Origin: Hyphomicrobiales bacterium
GTDB lineage: Bacteria; Pseudomonadota; Alphaproteobacteria; Rhizobiales; Rhizobiaceae
Length of the DNA: 64,000 nucleotides
NCBI GenBank assembly: GCA_900466575.1
Contig: UBMP01000007.1
Coordinates: 1-64,000, forward strand
Direction: 5' to 3'
The notes below the pieces were generated by a model that worked only from the letters and a program-made list of their open reading frames with translations, searched no databases and had not been told where the DNA came from. The translations under genes were made by a program, and so were the position numbers. Shown here in pieces: positions 35,470 to 44,950 of this stretch. Every line of letters begins with the position of its first letter. Position 1 is the stretch's first letter.

Positions 35470-36627
35470 ATGCTGACACCGCAGTACGATCTCATGCTTG
35501 TACTCGCCTCCGTGGCCGTTTCGGTCATGGCGTCGTTTACAGGGCTGACTCTGACGCGCGGGATTTCGGCCCTCCCGGACATGACGCGCAAGCTTCTGAT
35601 CGTGATGGCGTCGCTGTCACTCGGCGGCGGCATATGGTGCATGCACTTCGTCGCCATGCTGGCGATGCGTTTGCCGGTGCCGATCAGCTATGATGCGGCC
35701 AATACACTTGGCTCGGTGCTCATCGCCATACTCTTGTCGGGGGTTGCGCTCCTCATCATGCATTATGGTGCCCGCACGCTTCTCCGGATGGCGATCGCCG
35801 GCACCGTCCTCGGCAACGGCATCGTGGCCATGCATTATCTCGGCATGTCTGGCATTCGCGGCTGCATGCCCACGTTTCAGCCCGCCGGGCTTGTTCTGGC
35901 CGTCGTCGGCGCCACGGCAACAGGTATCCTGGCCGTATGGGTTTCGTATTCGAGGCGCACGACCAGTCACATCTTCGCCGGTGCCATCATCTTTGGCCTC
36001 TCGGTCGTGCTCGTGCATTTCGTGGCGATGGGCTGGACAAATTTTCAGGCGGGCGGCGTGAGCGGCGATTTCACGCCGATCATCGAGAACGGTACGCTGG
36101 CGCTCGTCGTCATGCTGTCCGCCTTCGTGATCTGCGGCACGTTCCTGCTCACGGCGACGAATTTCCTTCTGACCGGTGAGGCGCGCGAGGCCGCGTCTCA
36201 GGAGACCGTGCAGGTGAACACGGGCGCTCCGGCGAATCCCGATACGCCGGAAAGCACACCGGAACAGACAGTCTCGGATTTCCCCGTGCTGGAGAAGCAC
36301 AAGCTGCCCTACGAGCGCGACAAGCGCATCTACTTCATCGAGCCTGCCCAGGTCGCCGCGATCCGCGCCGAGGGGCACTACACCATCATTCATACGGCTG
36401 ACGACAAGCTGTTCTGTCCTCTCTCCATTTCGGAGGTGGAAAAGCGGCTTCACGCGGGACGATTTATCCGGACACACCGGAGCTATCTCGTGAATATCGA
36501 GCGGGTCACGGCGTTCGAGCGCGCCAAGGACAGTGGGCGATGTCTGTTCGAGGGCGTCACATCGCTCAAGTTCGTGCCGGTCAGCCGCTCATTCGTTCCG
36601 CGCGTGCGCACAGCCCTGAACATCTGA
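35470..36627 (+). CDS. MHYT-LytTR membrane-bound transcriptional regulator (CoxC/CoxH-like)
   Basis: 385 residues. The N-terminal half has seven hydrophobic helices carrying MHYT-type motifs (IWCMHFVAM, IVAMHYLGM, VLVHFVAMGW) thought to bind metal and sense gases. The C-terminal LytTR DNA-binding domain runs from about 285 to the end: IYFIEPAQVAAIRAEGHYT, SEVEKRLHAGRFIRTHRSYL. In Oligotropha carboxidovorans the proteins with this architecture, CoxC and CoxH, belong to the CO dehydrogenase gene cluster. Here it lies directly upstream of coxM, so CO-responsive activation of cox is very likely (inference). Confidence 0.85.
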   Translation: MLTPQYDLMLVLASVAVSVMASFTGLTLTRGISALPDMTRKLLIVMASLSLGGGIWCMHFVAMLAMRLPVPISYDAANTLGSVLIAILLSGVALLIMHYGARTLLRMAIAGTVLGNGIVAMHYLGMSGIRGCMPTFQPAGLVLAVVGATATGILAVWVSYSRRTTSHIFAGAIIFGLSVVLVHFVAMGWTNFQAGGVSGDFTPIIENGTLALVVMLSAFVICGTFLLTATNFLLTGEAREAASQETVQVNTGAPANPDTPESTPEQTVSDFPVLEKHKLPYERDKRIYFIEPAQVAAIRAEGHYTIIHTADDKLFCPLSISEVEKRLHAGRFIRTHRSYLVNIERVTAFERAKDSGRCLFEGVTSLKFVPVSRSFVPRVRTALNI

Positions 36628-36704
36628 ATCACCCCCGATTAGCCAGACTGCTTTGCCACTTCAATCAGGCGGGCGCCCGGCATTTTGCCGCCTACCGGGA
36701 TGAT

Positions 36705-36741
36705 TTCGCGTTTCGTGCAGCCTATTCGCATTTCGTGCAGC
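36705..36741 (+). promoter_or_regulatory. Tandem 17-bp direct repeat upstream of coxM, candidate LytTR site
   Basis: TTCGCGTTTCGTGCAGC (36705-36721) and TTCGCATTTCGTGCAGC (36725-36741) match at 16 of 17 positions with a 20-base period. LytTR proteins bind paired direct repeats about two helical turns apart. The site is about 105-140 bases before coxM and just after the LytTR regulator gene. A partial third copy may begin near 36745. Confidence 0.6.
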
Positions 36742-36844
36742 GCGTTTCGCATCCAGGGCCTTGGCCATTGTCGCGGCCCGGCGCCGGGATTTCTCCTCTT
36801 GTCCATGGCGGGTCCGCGAGGAGGCGGCGCGCCGGGAGGAGACC

Positions 36845-37699
36845 ATGATACCTGCACCCTTTGAATATCACCGCCCGGATTCCGTCGAGGCGGCCGTGAA
36901 ACTTCTGTCCGACTTCGGCGAGGACGCCCGCGTCGTTGCCGGCGGCCATAGCCTGATCCCGATGATGAAGCTCCGCATGACGGACTTCGGTCATCTGATC
37001 GACCTTCAGGCGATCGACGCGCTCAAAGGCATCCGCATCGACGGGCGCCGCATCACCATCGGCGCGATGACGACCCAGCACGAGATCATTCATCACGCGG
37101 GTCTTGCAACTGCCGCACCGATCCTTGCGGAGGCAGCCGGGCAGATTGCCGATCCGCAGGTGCGCTACATGGGCACGCTGGGCGGCAATGTCGCCAATGG
37201 CGATCCGGGAAACGACATGCCGGGCGTCATGCAGTGTCTTGACGCGACCTTTCACCTGAATGGCCCCGGCGGTAGCCGCGTGGTCAAGGCGCGCGATTTT
37301 TACGAGGCGGCCTATTTCACCGCGCGGGCCGAGGACGAAATCCTCACCGCCGTGAGCTTCGATACGCCGGCCGGCGGTCAGGCCTATGTCAAGCAGAAGC
37401 GCAAGATCGGCGATTATGCCACTGCCGCCGCCGCCGTTGTCATCGCCCGGTCGGGCGGACGCTGCACGGCTGCTTCAATTGCCATGACCAATCTCGCCGA
37501 CACGCCTGTCTGGTGTGAAGAGGCGGGGGCTGCCCTTGCCGGCACGGACCTGTCCGCTGCCGCGATCGAGGCGGCCGTTGGCGCCATGGACCGGGCGATC
37601 GATCCGCAAAGCGACAACCGTGGGCCTGCCGAGTTCAAGCGCCATGCCGCCGCCGTCGTGCTGCGCCGGGCGATTGCCGCCGCTGCCGCCCGCGCCTGA
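36845..37699 (+). CDS. coxM: Aerobic CO dehydrogenase, FAD-binding medium subunit
   Basis: 284 residues (288 in Oligotropha). The FAD-binding signatures are AGGHSLIP and [16 protein letters not shown]. The subunit passes electrons from the Fe-S subunit to the quinone pool. The ATG at 36845 follows GGGAGGAGACC. First gene of the coxMSLDEFG operon, with coxS 11 bases downstream. A xanthine-dehydrogenase FAD subunit is excluded by the CoxL active-site motif. Confidence 0.95.
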   Translation: MIPAPFEYHRPDSVEAAVKLLSDFGEDARVVAGGHSLIPMMKLRMTDFGHLIDLQAIDALKGIRIDGRRITIGAMTTQHEIIHHAGLATAAPILAEAAGQIADPQVRYMGTLGGNVANGDPGNDMPGVMQCLDATFHLNGPGGSRVVKARDFYEAAYFTARAEDEILTAVSFDTPAGGQAYVKQKRKIGDYATAAAAVVIARSGGRCTAASIAMTNLADTPVWCEEAGAALAGTDLSAAAIEAAVGAMDRAIDPQSDNRGPAEFKRHAAAVVLRRAIAAAAARA

Positions 37700-37710
37700 A
37701 GGAGATGACA

Positions 37711-38202
37711 ATGAGCAAGATGCACATCACGCTGACGGTCAACGGCAAGCAGGAGGAGTTGCTTGCCGAACCGCGCGAACTTCTGATCCACGTACTGCGC
37801 GAGCGGCTGTCGATCACCGGCCCGCATATCGGCTGCGAGACGTCGCATTGCGGCGCCTGCACGGTCGACATGAACGGGAAATCGGTCAAGTCCTGCACGG
37901 TTCTCGCCGCACAGGCCAACGGGGCCGAGATCACCACCATCGAAGGGCTCGGGACGCCCGATAGTCTGCACGTCCTGCAGACGATGTTCCGCGAGCATCA
38001 TGGCCTGCAATGCGGCTTCTGCACGCCGGGCATGATCACCCGTGCCTATCGTCTGCTGCAGGAAAATCCGGACCCGAGCGAGGAGGAGATCCGCTACGCC
38101 ATGGCGGGCAATCTCTGCCGCTGCACCGGATATCAGAACATCGTGAAGGCCATCATGGCTGCCGCGTCGGAACTGAACGCGGTCAAGGAGGCAGCCCAAT
38201 GA
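37711..38202 (+). CDS. coxS: Aerobic CO dehydrogenase, [2Fe-2S] small subunit
   Basis: 163 residues with two [2Fe-2S] domains. The N-terminal plant-type cluster is [16 protein letters not shown] with a final cysteine in SVKSC. The C-terminal cluster uses CGFCTPGM and [12 protein letters not shown] start at 37711, giving a seven-base gap to the AAGGAG ribosome site; the ATG at 37705 is too close to it. The stop overlaps the coxL start (ATGA). Confidence 0.95.
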   Translation: MSKMHITLTVNGKQEELLAEPRELLIHVLRERLSITGPHIGCETSHCGACTVDMNGKSVKSCTVLAAQANGAEITTIEGLGTPDSLHVLQTMFREHHGLQCGFCTPGMITRAYRLLQENPDPSEEEIRYAMAGNLCRCTGYQNIVKAIMAAASELNAVKEAAQ

Positions 38203-40619
38203 ACGACATGACACCCCCGAAGGACGAGCGCGCGGTCGCGCTCAAGGGTCTCGGCGCCTCGCGCAAGCGCGTCGAAGACGTGCGCTTCACACAGGGCAAG
38301 GGAAACTACGTCGACGATCTGAAGCTGCCGGGCATGCTCTTCGGCGATTTCGTCCGCTCGCCCTATGCCCATGCCCGCATCAAGTCGATCAATAGCGAGA
38401 AGGCCAAGGCTTTGCCCGGCGTCGTCGCCGTGTTGACCGCCGCCGATCTCGCGCCGCTGAACCTGCACTGGATGCCGACGCTGGCCGGCGACGTGCAGAT
38501 GGTTCTGGCGGATGGAAAGGTCCTGTTCCAGGGCCAGGAAGTCGCCTTCGTCGTCGCCAACGACCGTTATGTCGCCGCCGATGCGGTGGAACTGGTCGAG
38601 GTCGAATACGAGGAGCTTCCCGTCGTGGTCGATCCGTTCAAGGCGCAGGCGCCCGACGCGCCGGTGCTGCGCGAGGATCTGGCCGGAAAGACCTCCGGCG
38701 CCCATGGTCCGCGCCGCCATCACAACCATATCTTCACCTGGGAACAGGGTGACAGGGACGCGACCGAGAAGGTGCTTTCCTCCGCCGATGTGGTTGCCGA
38801 GGAAATGGTCTATTATCATCGCACGCATCCCTGTCCGCTGGAAACCTGCGGCTGCGTCGCCTCGATGGACAAGGTCAACGGCAAGCTGACGGTGCATGGC
38901 ACGTTCCAGGCGCCGCATGCCGTGCGAACCGTCGCCTCGCTGATCTCCGGCATCGCCGAACACAATATCCGCATCATCTCGCCCGATATCGGCGGCGGCT
39001 TCGGCAACAAGGTCGGCGTCTATCCCGGCTATATCTGCGCCATCGTCGCCTCCATCGTCACCGGCAAGCCGGTGAAGTGGATCGAAGACCGGATGGAAAA
39101 CCTGATGGCGACCGCCTTTGCCCGCGACTACTGGATGAAGGGGCGGATCTCGGCGACGAAGGACGGCCGCATCACCGGTCTGTCCTGCCATGTGACGGCC
39201 GATCACGGTGCCTTCGATGCCTGTGCGGACCCGACGAAATTCCCGGCCGGCTTCTTCAATATCTGCACGGGCTCCTATGATATCCCGGTGGCGCATCTGG
39301 CGGTCGACGGGGTCTACACCAACAAGGCGCCCGGCGGCGTGGCCTACCGCTGCTCCTTCCGGGTGACCGAGGCGGCCTATTTCATCGAGCGGATGATCGA
39401 GGTTCTGGCAATCAAGCTCGGCATGGATGCCGCCGAATTGCGGACGAAGAACTTCATCCGCAAGGATCAGTTCCCCTACCAGTCGGCGCTTGGCTGGGAA
39501 TATGATTCCGGCGATTATCATACCGCCTGGGACAAGGCGCTCAAGGCCGTGGACTATGCCGGCCTGCGCCGCGAACAGGCGGACCGCATCGCTGATTTCA
39601 AGGCCGGCAAGACGCGCAAGCTGCTCGGCATCGGGCTGACGCATTTCACCGAAATCGTCGGCGCCGGCCCGGTCAAGAATTGCGATATTCTCGGGCTCGG
39701 CATGTTCGATAGCTGCGAAATCCGCATTCACCCGACGGGATCGGCCATCGCGCGCCTTGGCACGATCAGCCAGGGCCAGGGTCATGCCACCACCTTCGCG
39801 CAGATCCTTGCCTCCGAAATCGGCTTGCCCGCCGATGACATCACGGTGGAGGAAGGCGACACCGATACCGCGCCCTATGGGCTCGGCACCTATGGTTCGC
39901 GTTCCACACCGGTGGCGGGTGCGGCGACCGCCATGGCCGGGCGGAAGATCCGCGCCAAGGCGCAGATGATCGCGGCCTACCTGCTCGAGGTTCATGACGA
40001 CGATGTCGAATGGGATATCGACCGCTTCGTGGTCAAGGGCGCTCCGGAGCGCTTCAAGACGATGAAGGAAATCGCCTTCGCTGCCTATAATCAGGCGATC
40101 CCCGGTCTGGAACCCGGTCTTGAGGCGGTGAGCTATTACGATCCGCCGAACATGACCTATCCCTTCGGCGCCTATATCTGCGTGATGGAGATCGACGTCG
40201 ATACGGGCGAGCACAAGGTCCGGCAGTTCTACGCGCTGGACGATTGCGGCACCCGCATCAACCCGATGATCATCGAGGGGCAGGTTCATGGCGGCGCGAC
40301 GGAGGGCTATGCCATCGCGATGGGTCAGGAAATTGCCTATGACGAAATCGGCAACGTGAAGACCGGAACGCTGATGGACTTCTTCCTGCCGACGGCCTGG
40401 GAGACGCCGCATTACACGACCGACTTTACCGTCACGCCGTCCCCGCATCATCCGATCGGCGCGAAGGGTGTCGGCGAGAGCCCAAATGTCGGCTCGGTGC
40501 CTGCCTTCTCGAATGCGGTGCATGATGCCTTCCGAGCTTTCGGGCTGACGCAATCGCACATGCCGCACGATCACTGGCGGATATGGAAGGTCGCCCACGA
40601 TCTCGGCCTGCACGGCTGA
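38199..40619 (+). CDS. coxL: Aerobic CO dehydrogenase form I, molybdenum/copper large subunit
   Basis: 806 residues (809 in Oligotropha). It oxidises CO with water to CO2 at a Mo-S-Cu centre bound to molybdopterin cytosine dinucleotide. The active-site loop AYRCSFR (residues 382-388) carries the copper-ligating Cys385 and matches the form I pattern AYxCSFR, not the form II AYRGAGR of general hydroxylases. The C-terminal GAKGVGESP region with the catalytic Glu is also present. The ATG at 38199 overlaps the coxS stop. A longer frame upstream lies within coxS and is not coding. Confidence 0.97.
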   Translation: MNDMTPPKDERAVALKGLGASRKRVEDVRFTQGKGNYVDDLKLPGMLFGDFVRSPYAHARIKSINSEKAKALPGVVAVLTAADLAPLNLHWMPTLAGDVQMVLADGKVLFQGQEVAFVVANDRYVAADAVELVEVEYEELPVVVDPFKAQAPDAPVLREDLAGKTSGAHGPRRHHNHIFTWEQGDRDATEKVLSSADVVAEEMVYYHRTHPCPLETCGCVASMDKVNGKLTVHGTFQAPHAVRTVASLISGIAEHNIRIISPDIGGGFGNKVGVYPGYICAIVASIVTGKPVKWIEDRMENLMATAFARDYWMKGRISATKDGRITGLSCHVTADHGAFDACADPTKFPAGFFNICTGSYDIPVAHLAVDGVYTNKAPGGVAYRCSFRVTEAAYFIERMIEVLAIKLGMDAAELRTKNFIRKDQFPYQSALGWEYDSGDYHTAWDKALKAVDYAGLRREQADRIADFKAGKTRKLLGIGLTHFTEIVGAGPVKNCDILGLGMFDSCEIRIHPTGSAIARLGTISQGQGHATTFAQILASEIGLPADDITVEEGDTDTAPYGLGTYGSRSTPVAGAATAMAGRKIRAKAQMIAAYLLEVHDDDVEWDIDRFVVKGAPERFKTMKEIAFAAYNQAIPGLEPGLEAVSYYDPPNMTYPFGAYICVMEIDVDTGEHKVRQFYALDDCGTRINPMIIEGQVHGGATEGYAIAMGQEIAYDEIGNVKTGTLMDFFLPTAWETPHYTTDFTVTPSPHHPIGAKGVGESPNVGSVPAFSNAVHDAFRAFGLTQSHMPHDHWRIWKVAHDLGLHG

Positions 40620-40628
40620 CGGAACGGT

Positions 40629-40655
40629 GGCGGGCCGGAAACGGTCCGGCCCGCC
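40629..40655 (+). other. Strong hairpin between coxL and coxD
   Basis: Perfect 11-bp stem GGCGGGCCGGA (40629-40639) and TCCGGCCCGCC (40645-40655) with loop AACGG. It has no T-run. It probably makes coxDEFG less abundant than coxMSL or stabilises the structural transcript. Confidence 0.6.
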
Positions 40656-40679
40656 ATACCTCCCCGAAGGATATGTTCG

Positions 40680-41549
40680 ATGACCTGGAAAACGCTGAAG
40701 GGCGATCTGGCGCGTCTAGGCTATGTGGCCTCCGACGATCTCGCCATGGCGCTGCATCTCTCCGTGACGCTTGGCAAACCGCTGCTTCTGGAAGGCGCGG
40801 CCGGCGTCGGCAAGACCGAGCTTGCCAAGGTGCTTTCCACGCTGCTCGACACCCGTCTGATCCGCCTGCAATGCTATGAGGGAATCGACGCATCGGCGGC
40901 GATCTACGAGTGGAACTATCAGCGCCAATTGCTCTCGATCCGCGCCGGCGACGGCGCGGCGGGCGAGGACGCCGAAGACCGCATCTTTTCGGAGAAATAT
41001 CTGCTGGCGCGGCCGCTTCTGCAGGCCATCCGCGAGGAGCGGGCGCCGGTGCTTCTTCTGGACGAGGTGGATCGCGCCGACGAGGAATTCGAGGCCTATC
41101 TGCTGGAACTGCTGTCCGATTTCCAGGTGACGATTCCTGAACTCGGGACGATCCGCGCGACGGCGCGTCCGCATGTCATCCTGACGGCCAACGGGACGCG
41201 CGACCTCTCCGACGCACTGCGCCGCCGCTGCCTCTACAGCTATGTCGACTACCCCGACCGCGACACGGAGACAGCGATCCTCAAGGCGCATATGCCGGGT
41301 ATCGAGGGACGACTCGCTGCCCAGATTGTCGGCGTCGTGCAGGCGTTGCGCAAAGAGGAGCTTGAGAAGAAACCCGGCGTTGCCGAGATGCTCGACTGGG
41401 CGGCGGCTATTGCCGGTCTCGGGATCAACGATCTCGCCGATGATCCGGTAACGCTGCAGGCCACGCTCGTCTGCCTTCTGAAGACCCGCGCCGACCGCGA
41501 CGCGGTGCCGCTGGAAGTGCAAGAGCGACTTGTCGGAAAGGCGGCCTGA
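40680..41549 (+). CDS. coxD: CoxD, MoxR-type AAA+ ATPase for CO dehydrogenase maturation
   Basis: 289 residues. Walker A GAAGVGKT (39-46), Walker B LLLDEVDRA (125-133), arginine-finger region RDLSDALRRRC. In Oligotropha CoxD is a membrane-associated chaperone needed to insert sulfur and copper into the CoxL active site, together with the VWA protein CoxE. The stop overlaps the coxE start (TGATG). Confidence 0.93.
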   Translation: MTWKTLKGDLARLGYVASDDLAMALHLSVTLGKPLLLEGAAGVGKTELAKVLSTLLDTRLIRLQCYEGIDASAAIYEWNYQRQLLSIRAGDGAAGEDAEDRIFSEKYLLARPLLQAIREERAPVLLLDEVDRADEEFEAYLLELLSDFQVTIPELGTIRATARPHVILTANGTRDLSDALRRRCLYSYVDYPDRDTETAILKAHMPGIEGRLAAQIVGVVQALRKEELEKKPGVAEMLDWAAAIAGLGINDLADDPVTLQATLVCLLKTRADRDAVPLEVQERLVGKAA

Positions 41550-42727
41550 TGCGCGCGCGCCGTTTTCCCGAACGCGAGGACATGACCCGCCGCATGGCCG
41601 GCTTCATGGCACATCTGCGCCTCAACGGTTGGCCAGCCGGTATCGGCGAAAGCGCGGACGCCCTGCGGGCGCTTTCCGTCATTGATGCAACGGACCGCGG
41701 CGAGGTACGCGAGGCACTTCGCGCCGTCTGTGCCAGCGGTGCCGAGCGCCACCGACGTTTCGATGACCTGTTCGACGCCTACTGGCATTCAGACGGCCGC
41801 GCGCGGCAGCGTCCGACCGACACGTCGGCCCGGCGCAAACCGCCGGCGCAGATGTCCGATCTTCTGGGTTCCCTGCCGTCATCGGCAAGGGGTGGCGTAC
41901 CGGATGCGCCCGAAGCCGCACAGGATGGCGAAGCGGAAGGCGGCGGCACGGGGAAGCTCGTCGCCTCGCGGCTCGATGCGCTACGGCGGACCGACATGCG
42001 TCATTTCTCGACGCCGGAGGAGATTGCTGCCGCCGAAGCCGTGGCCCTGCGGCTGGCGCGGGCGCTTCGAGACCGCCGGTCGCGGCGTCTGCGGCGGGCG
42101 CGGGCCGGGTCGACGCTCGATCTGCGCCGGATGGCCCGTCGCTCGATTGCGCATGGCGGCGAGCCGCTGGAGCTATTGCGTCGCAAACGGCCCGATCGCC
42201 CGGTCAACATCGTCGCGCTCTGTGATGTATCCGGGTCGATGAGCTTGTATGCGCGGATCTTTCTCGCCTTCCTGCGAGGGCTGATGAGCGCGGACAGCCG
42301 GACGGATGTCTTTCTCTTCCATACCCGTCTGGTTCGCATCTCCGATGTGCTGCGCGACGGGAACGGAGCGAGGGCGCTCGAGAAGCTGACGCTGATGGCG
42401 AACGGCTTCGGCGGCGGCACGCAGATTGGTCTCAATCTGAAGCGGTTCAACGACCAATACGCCCGGCAGGCCGTGAATGGGCGCACCGTGTTGCTCATAC
42501 TCTCCGACGGTTACGACACCGGCGCGCCGGAGGCGATCGGCACCGAATTGCAGCGGCTGAAGCGGCGCGGCGGGCGGATCGTCTGGCTCAACCCCCTGAA
42601 GGACTGGGCAGGCTACGAGCCCGTGGCGCGCGGCATGGCTGCCGCATTGCCGCATCTCGATCTCTTTGCGGCCGCCAATACGCTCGATGCCCTGGCGGCC
42701 CTTGAACCACAACTTCACCGGATCTGA
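41549..42727 (+). CDS. coxE: CoxE, von Willebrand factor A-domain maturation protein
   Basis: 392 residues. The C-terminal VWA domain has the MIDAS motif Asp226-x-Ser-x-Ser in CDVSGSMSLYARI, preceded by an Arg-rich region (RLRRARAGSTLDLRR). CoxE works with CoxD in CO dehydrogenase metal-centre assembly. The middle region 85-140 is low-complexity and probably a flexible linker. Confidence 0.92.
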   Translation: MRARRFPEREDMTRRMAGFMAHLRLNGWPAGIGESADALRALSVIDATDRGEVREALRAVCASGAERHRRFDDLFDAYWHSDGRARQRPTDTSARRKPPAQMSDLLGSLPSSARGGVPDAPEAAQDGEAEGGGTGKLVASRLDALRRTDMRHFSTPEEIAAAEAVALRLARALRDRRSRRLRRARAGSTLDLRRMARRSIAHGGEPLELLRRKRPDRPVNIVALCDVSGSMSLYARIFLAFLRGLMSADSRTDVFLFHTRLVRISDVLRDGNGARALEKLTLMANGFGGGTQIGLNLKRFNDQYARQAVNGRTVLLILSDGYDTGAPEAIGTELQRLKRRGGRIVWLNPLKDWAGYEPVARGMAAALPHLDLFAAANTLDALAALEPQLHRI

Positions 42728-42742
42728 GCACGGGAGGCTTCG

Positions 42743-43825
42743 ATGCGCGTACCCATGAAGATCGACGACACGGCCGGTAGCCTGAAGCGCGCCCATCGTC
42801 CCTATGTCTTGGCCACCGTCGTGCGCACGGTCGCCGCAACCGCTGCCAAGGCAGGCGCAAAGGCCATTATCCTGGAGGATGGCAGCATTGCCGAGGGCTG
42901 GATTGGCGGCGGCTGCGCCCGCGGCGCGGTGCTGAAGGCGGCCAAAGACGCCTTCGCCGACGGTCAGCCACGGCTGGTCTCGGTTCAGCCGGAAGACCTG
43001 CTGTCCGAACTTGGTGTCGCTCCGGGCGACGTCCGCGATGGCGTCCGCTTTGCCCGCAACATGTGCCCTTCGAAGGGGACGATGGATGTCTTCATCGAGC
43101 CGGTGCTGCCCCTGCCGGAACTCTATGTTCTCGGCGCCAGCCCCGTGGCGGTCGCCCTTGCCGATATCGCGCGGCGCTTCGGCTTCCGCACGATTGCGTG
43201 TGCGCCGGCGGAAGACCAGGCGGCCTTTGCAGAGGCGGACGAGCGGATCGAGGGCATGCTTTTGCCCACAGGCGGGGAGAGCGAGCGGTATATCGTCGTC
43301 TCCACGCAAGGCCGCGGCGACGAGGCCGGCCTGACGGCCGCAGCCTCCGCAACCGGCGCCTATGTCGCCTTCGTCGGCAGCCGCGCGAAGGCCGCGTCGC
43401 TCCGCGAGAAGCTCGCCGCCCGCGGTCTGCCGCAGGAGGCGCTTGACCGCATCAAAGCGCCGGCGGGCCTTGATATCGGTGCGGTGACGCCTGAGGAAAT
43501 CGCGCTGTCGATCATTGCCGAGATGATCGGCATCCGGCGACACGGCCTTCGCGGGCGCGATGCAGGAAACGCCGCCGCCGACCGGGCTGAGGTGGGTGAC
43601 CGGAAGCTGGAAACTTCAGAGCCGCTTCCGGGTGAAGCAGTCTCCACGCTGCAGGACGCCGCACCACAGGCGGCACGGCCGAAAAGCTGTCTCATGGCGC
43701 CCCTCGCGGCCGTTGCCGCGCTCCTGTTCCAGCCATCGGCTTCGAATTCCGCACTCGCCGGGACGGCCGAACGGCCGGTTCCCGACCATGAACTTCTTCT
43801 CCGGCTTCACTCCTGTTGCATGTAA
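42743..43825 (+). CDS. coxF: CoxF, XdhC/CoxI-family cofactor maturation protein with C-terminal extension
   Basis: 360 residues. Residues 1-275 form the XdhC/CoxI fold: GSIAEGWIGGGCARGAVLKA at the N-terminus and a Rossmann part LPELYVLGASPVAVALADIA. Family members deliver sulfurated molybdenum cofactor to the apoenzyme. The last about 85 residues are unusual: a polar, Pro/Ala-rich segment, then a short hydrophobic run MAPLAAVAALLF and a C-terminal tail. CoxF of Oligotropha is about 280 residues, so the tail is an addition, perhaps a membrane anchor. RBS GGGAGG. Confidence 0.88.
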   Translation: MRVPMKIDDTAGSLKRAHRPYVLATVVRTVAATAAKAGAKAIILEDGSIAEGWIGGGCARGAVLKAAKDAFADGQPRLVSVQPEDLLSELGVAPGDVRDGVRFARNMCPSKGTMDVFIEPVLPLPELYVLGASPVAVALADIARRFGFRTIACAPAEDQAAFAEADERIEGMLLPTGGESERYIVVSTQGRGDEAGLTAAASATGAYVAFVGSRAKAASLREKLAARGLPQEALDRIKAPAGLDIGAVTPEEIALSIIAEMIGIRRHGLRGRDAGNAAADRAEVGDRKLETSEPLPGEAVSTLQDAAPQAARPKSCLMAPLAAVAALLFQPSASNSALAGTAERPVPDHELLLRLHSCCM

Positions 43826-43838
43826 AGGATATCCGCAA

Positions 43839-44279
43839 ATGGAAATGACAGACGAAATCCGCATCAAGGCACCCAAGGCACGCGTCTATGAAGCCCTCAA
43901 TGACCCGGCCGTGCTGAAGGCCGCGATCCCCGGCTGTGAATCGTTGGAGCAGGTGTCTGATGAGGAGCTGGAAGCCAAAGTCGTTCTGAAGGTCGGGCCG
44001 GTCAAGGCAACCTTCGGCGGCAAGGTCACGCTCGACCGCAGCGGTGCGCCCGACAGTTTCTCGCTCAAGGGCGAAGGCAGCGGTGGCGTTGCAGGGTTTG
44101 CCAAGGGCGGCGCGGATGTCGAGCTGGTGGCCGACGGCGACGAGACCATCCTGCGCTACGCCGCGAAGGCCGAAATCGGCGGAAAGATCGCCATGCTCGG
44201 CAGTCGGCTGATCAACAGCACGGCGCAGAAACTTGCCGAGCAGTTCTTCACGAACTTCTCGGCAAGACTGGCGTCATGA
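43839..44279 (+). CDS. coxG: CoxG, SRPBCC-family CO dehydrogenase-associated protein without membrane anchor
   Basis: 146 residues, one CoxG/SRPBCC domain: DEIRIKAPKARVYEALNDPA at the start and GKVTLDRSGAPDSFSLKGEG in the middle. CoxG proteins usually add a linker and a C-terminal hydrophobic anchor (about 205 residues in all) that recruits CO dehydrogenase to the membrane and quinone pool. Here the protein stops after the folded domain (FFTNFSARLAS). The start at 43839 follows AAGGATATCC. Confidence 0.88.
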   Translation: MEMTDEIRIKAPKARVYEALNDPAVLKAAIPGCESLEQVSDEELEAKVVLKVGPVKATFGGKVTLDRSGAPDSFSLKGEGSGGVAGFAKGGADVELVADGDETILRYAAKAEIGGKIAMLGSRLINSTAQKLAEQFFTNFSARLAS

Positions 44280-44315
44280 GCGTCCACAACAGGCGGCGCG
44301 GAATCCGGCCTGCGG

Positions 44316-44924
44316 TCAGTAGCCGACCGTAAAGCGCTGCCTGATGTGCTTCGGCGTTTCGATCTCATCGACGAGCGCAATGGCATAATCTTCGAACGAA
44401 ATGCTGCTGCCGTGTTCGTTGGTCAGAAGCTGATCGCCACCCAGGCGGAATTTGCCCGTGCGTTCGCCGGGCACGAAAGCAGCCGATGGTGACAGGAAGG
44501 TCCAGTCAAGGCCGGGCTCCTGCTTCAGGCGTTCAAGGAACACGACACCGCCCATGGCCTCGGCCTTGTAGATCTCCGGGAATTCCGGGGTGTTCACCAG
44601 AAGTTTGCCGGGTGCGACTTCGAGGCTGCCGGCGCCGCCGACGACCAGATAACGCCGCACGCCGGAGGCCTTGACCGCATCGATAAACTGTTCCGGCTTG
44701 CTGGCCGTGAAATGGATCGCGCTGATGACGGCATCATGACCCTTGAGGATGCCGGCCAGAGCGGCCGTATCCTCGATATTGGCAGAGACCGGCGTCAGGC
44801 CCGGCAGGCTGGCGATCTTGCCGGCGTCGCGGGCTATACCGGTGATCTGATGGCCACGGGCGGAAAGTTCGGCTGCGATACGCGATCCGGCATTGCCGGA
44901 AGCGCCAATGAGAGCGATTTTCAT
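44316..44924 (-). CDS. NAD(P)-binding atypical SDR (NmrA-like)
   Basis: 202 residues. Rossmann motif IGASGNAGSRIAAELSARGH, no SDR catalytic tetrad. It resembles the YwnB/NmrA-like redox proteins, with GGAGSLEVAPG a family segment. The role is unknown, probably stress-linked. It follows the DsbA-like gene after 26 bases on the same strand, so the two form an operon opposite the LysR gene. The arrangement mirrors the pair at 31-32.5 kb. Confidence 0.82.
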   Translation of the reverse strand: MKIALIGASGNAGSRIAAELSARGHQITGIARDAGKIASLPGLTPVSANIEDTAALAGILKGHDAVISAIHFTASKPEQFIDAVKASGVRRYLVVGGAGSLEVAPGKLLVNTPEFPEIYKAEAMGGVVFLERLKQEPGLDWTFLSPSAAFVPGERTGKFRLGGDQLLTNEHGSSISFEDYAIALVDEIETPKHIRQRFTVGY

Positions 44925-44950
44925 GACTTGATCCTCACCTGGGTTTAAGT

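Noticed and set aside
38133-40613. 826-codon minus-strand open frame inside coxL
   Set aside because: Shadow frame of a GC-rich gene; the plus strand encodes an intact CoxL with all motifs.
38199-40619. Form II CoxL or xanthine dehydrogenase
   Set aside because: The active-site loop is AYRCSFR, the form I signature.
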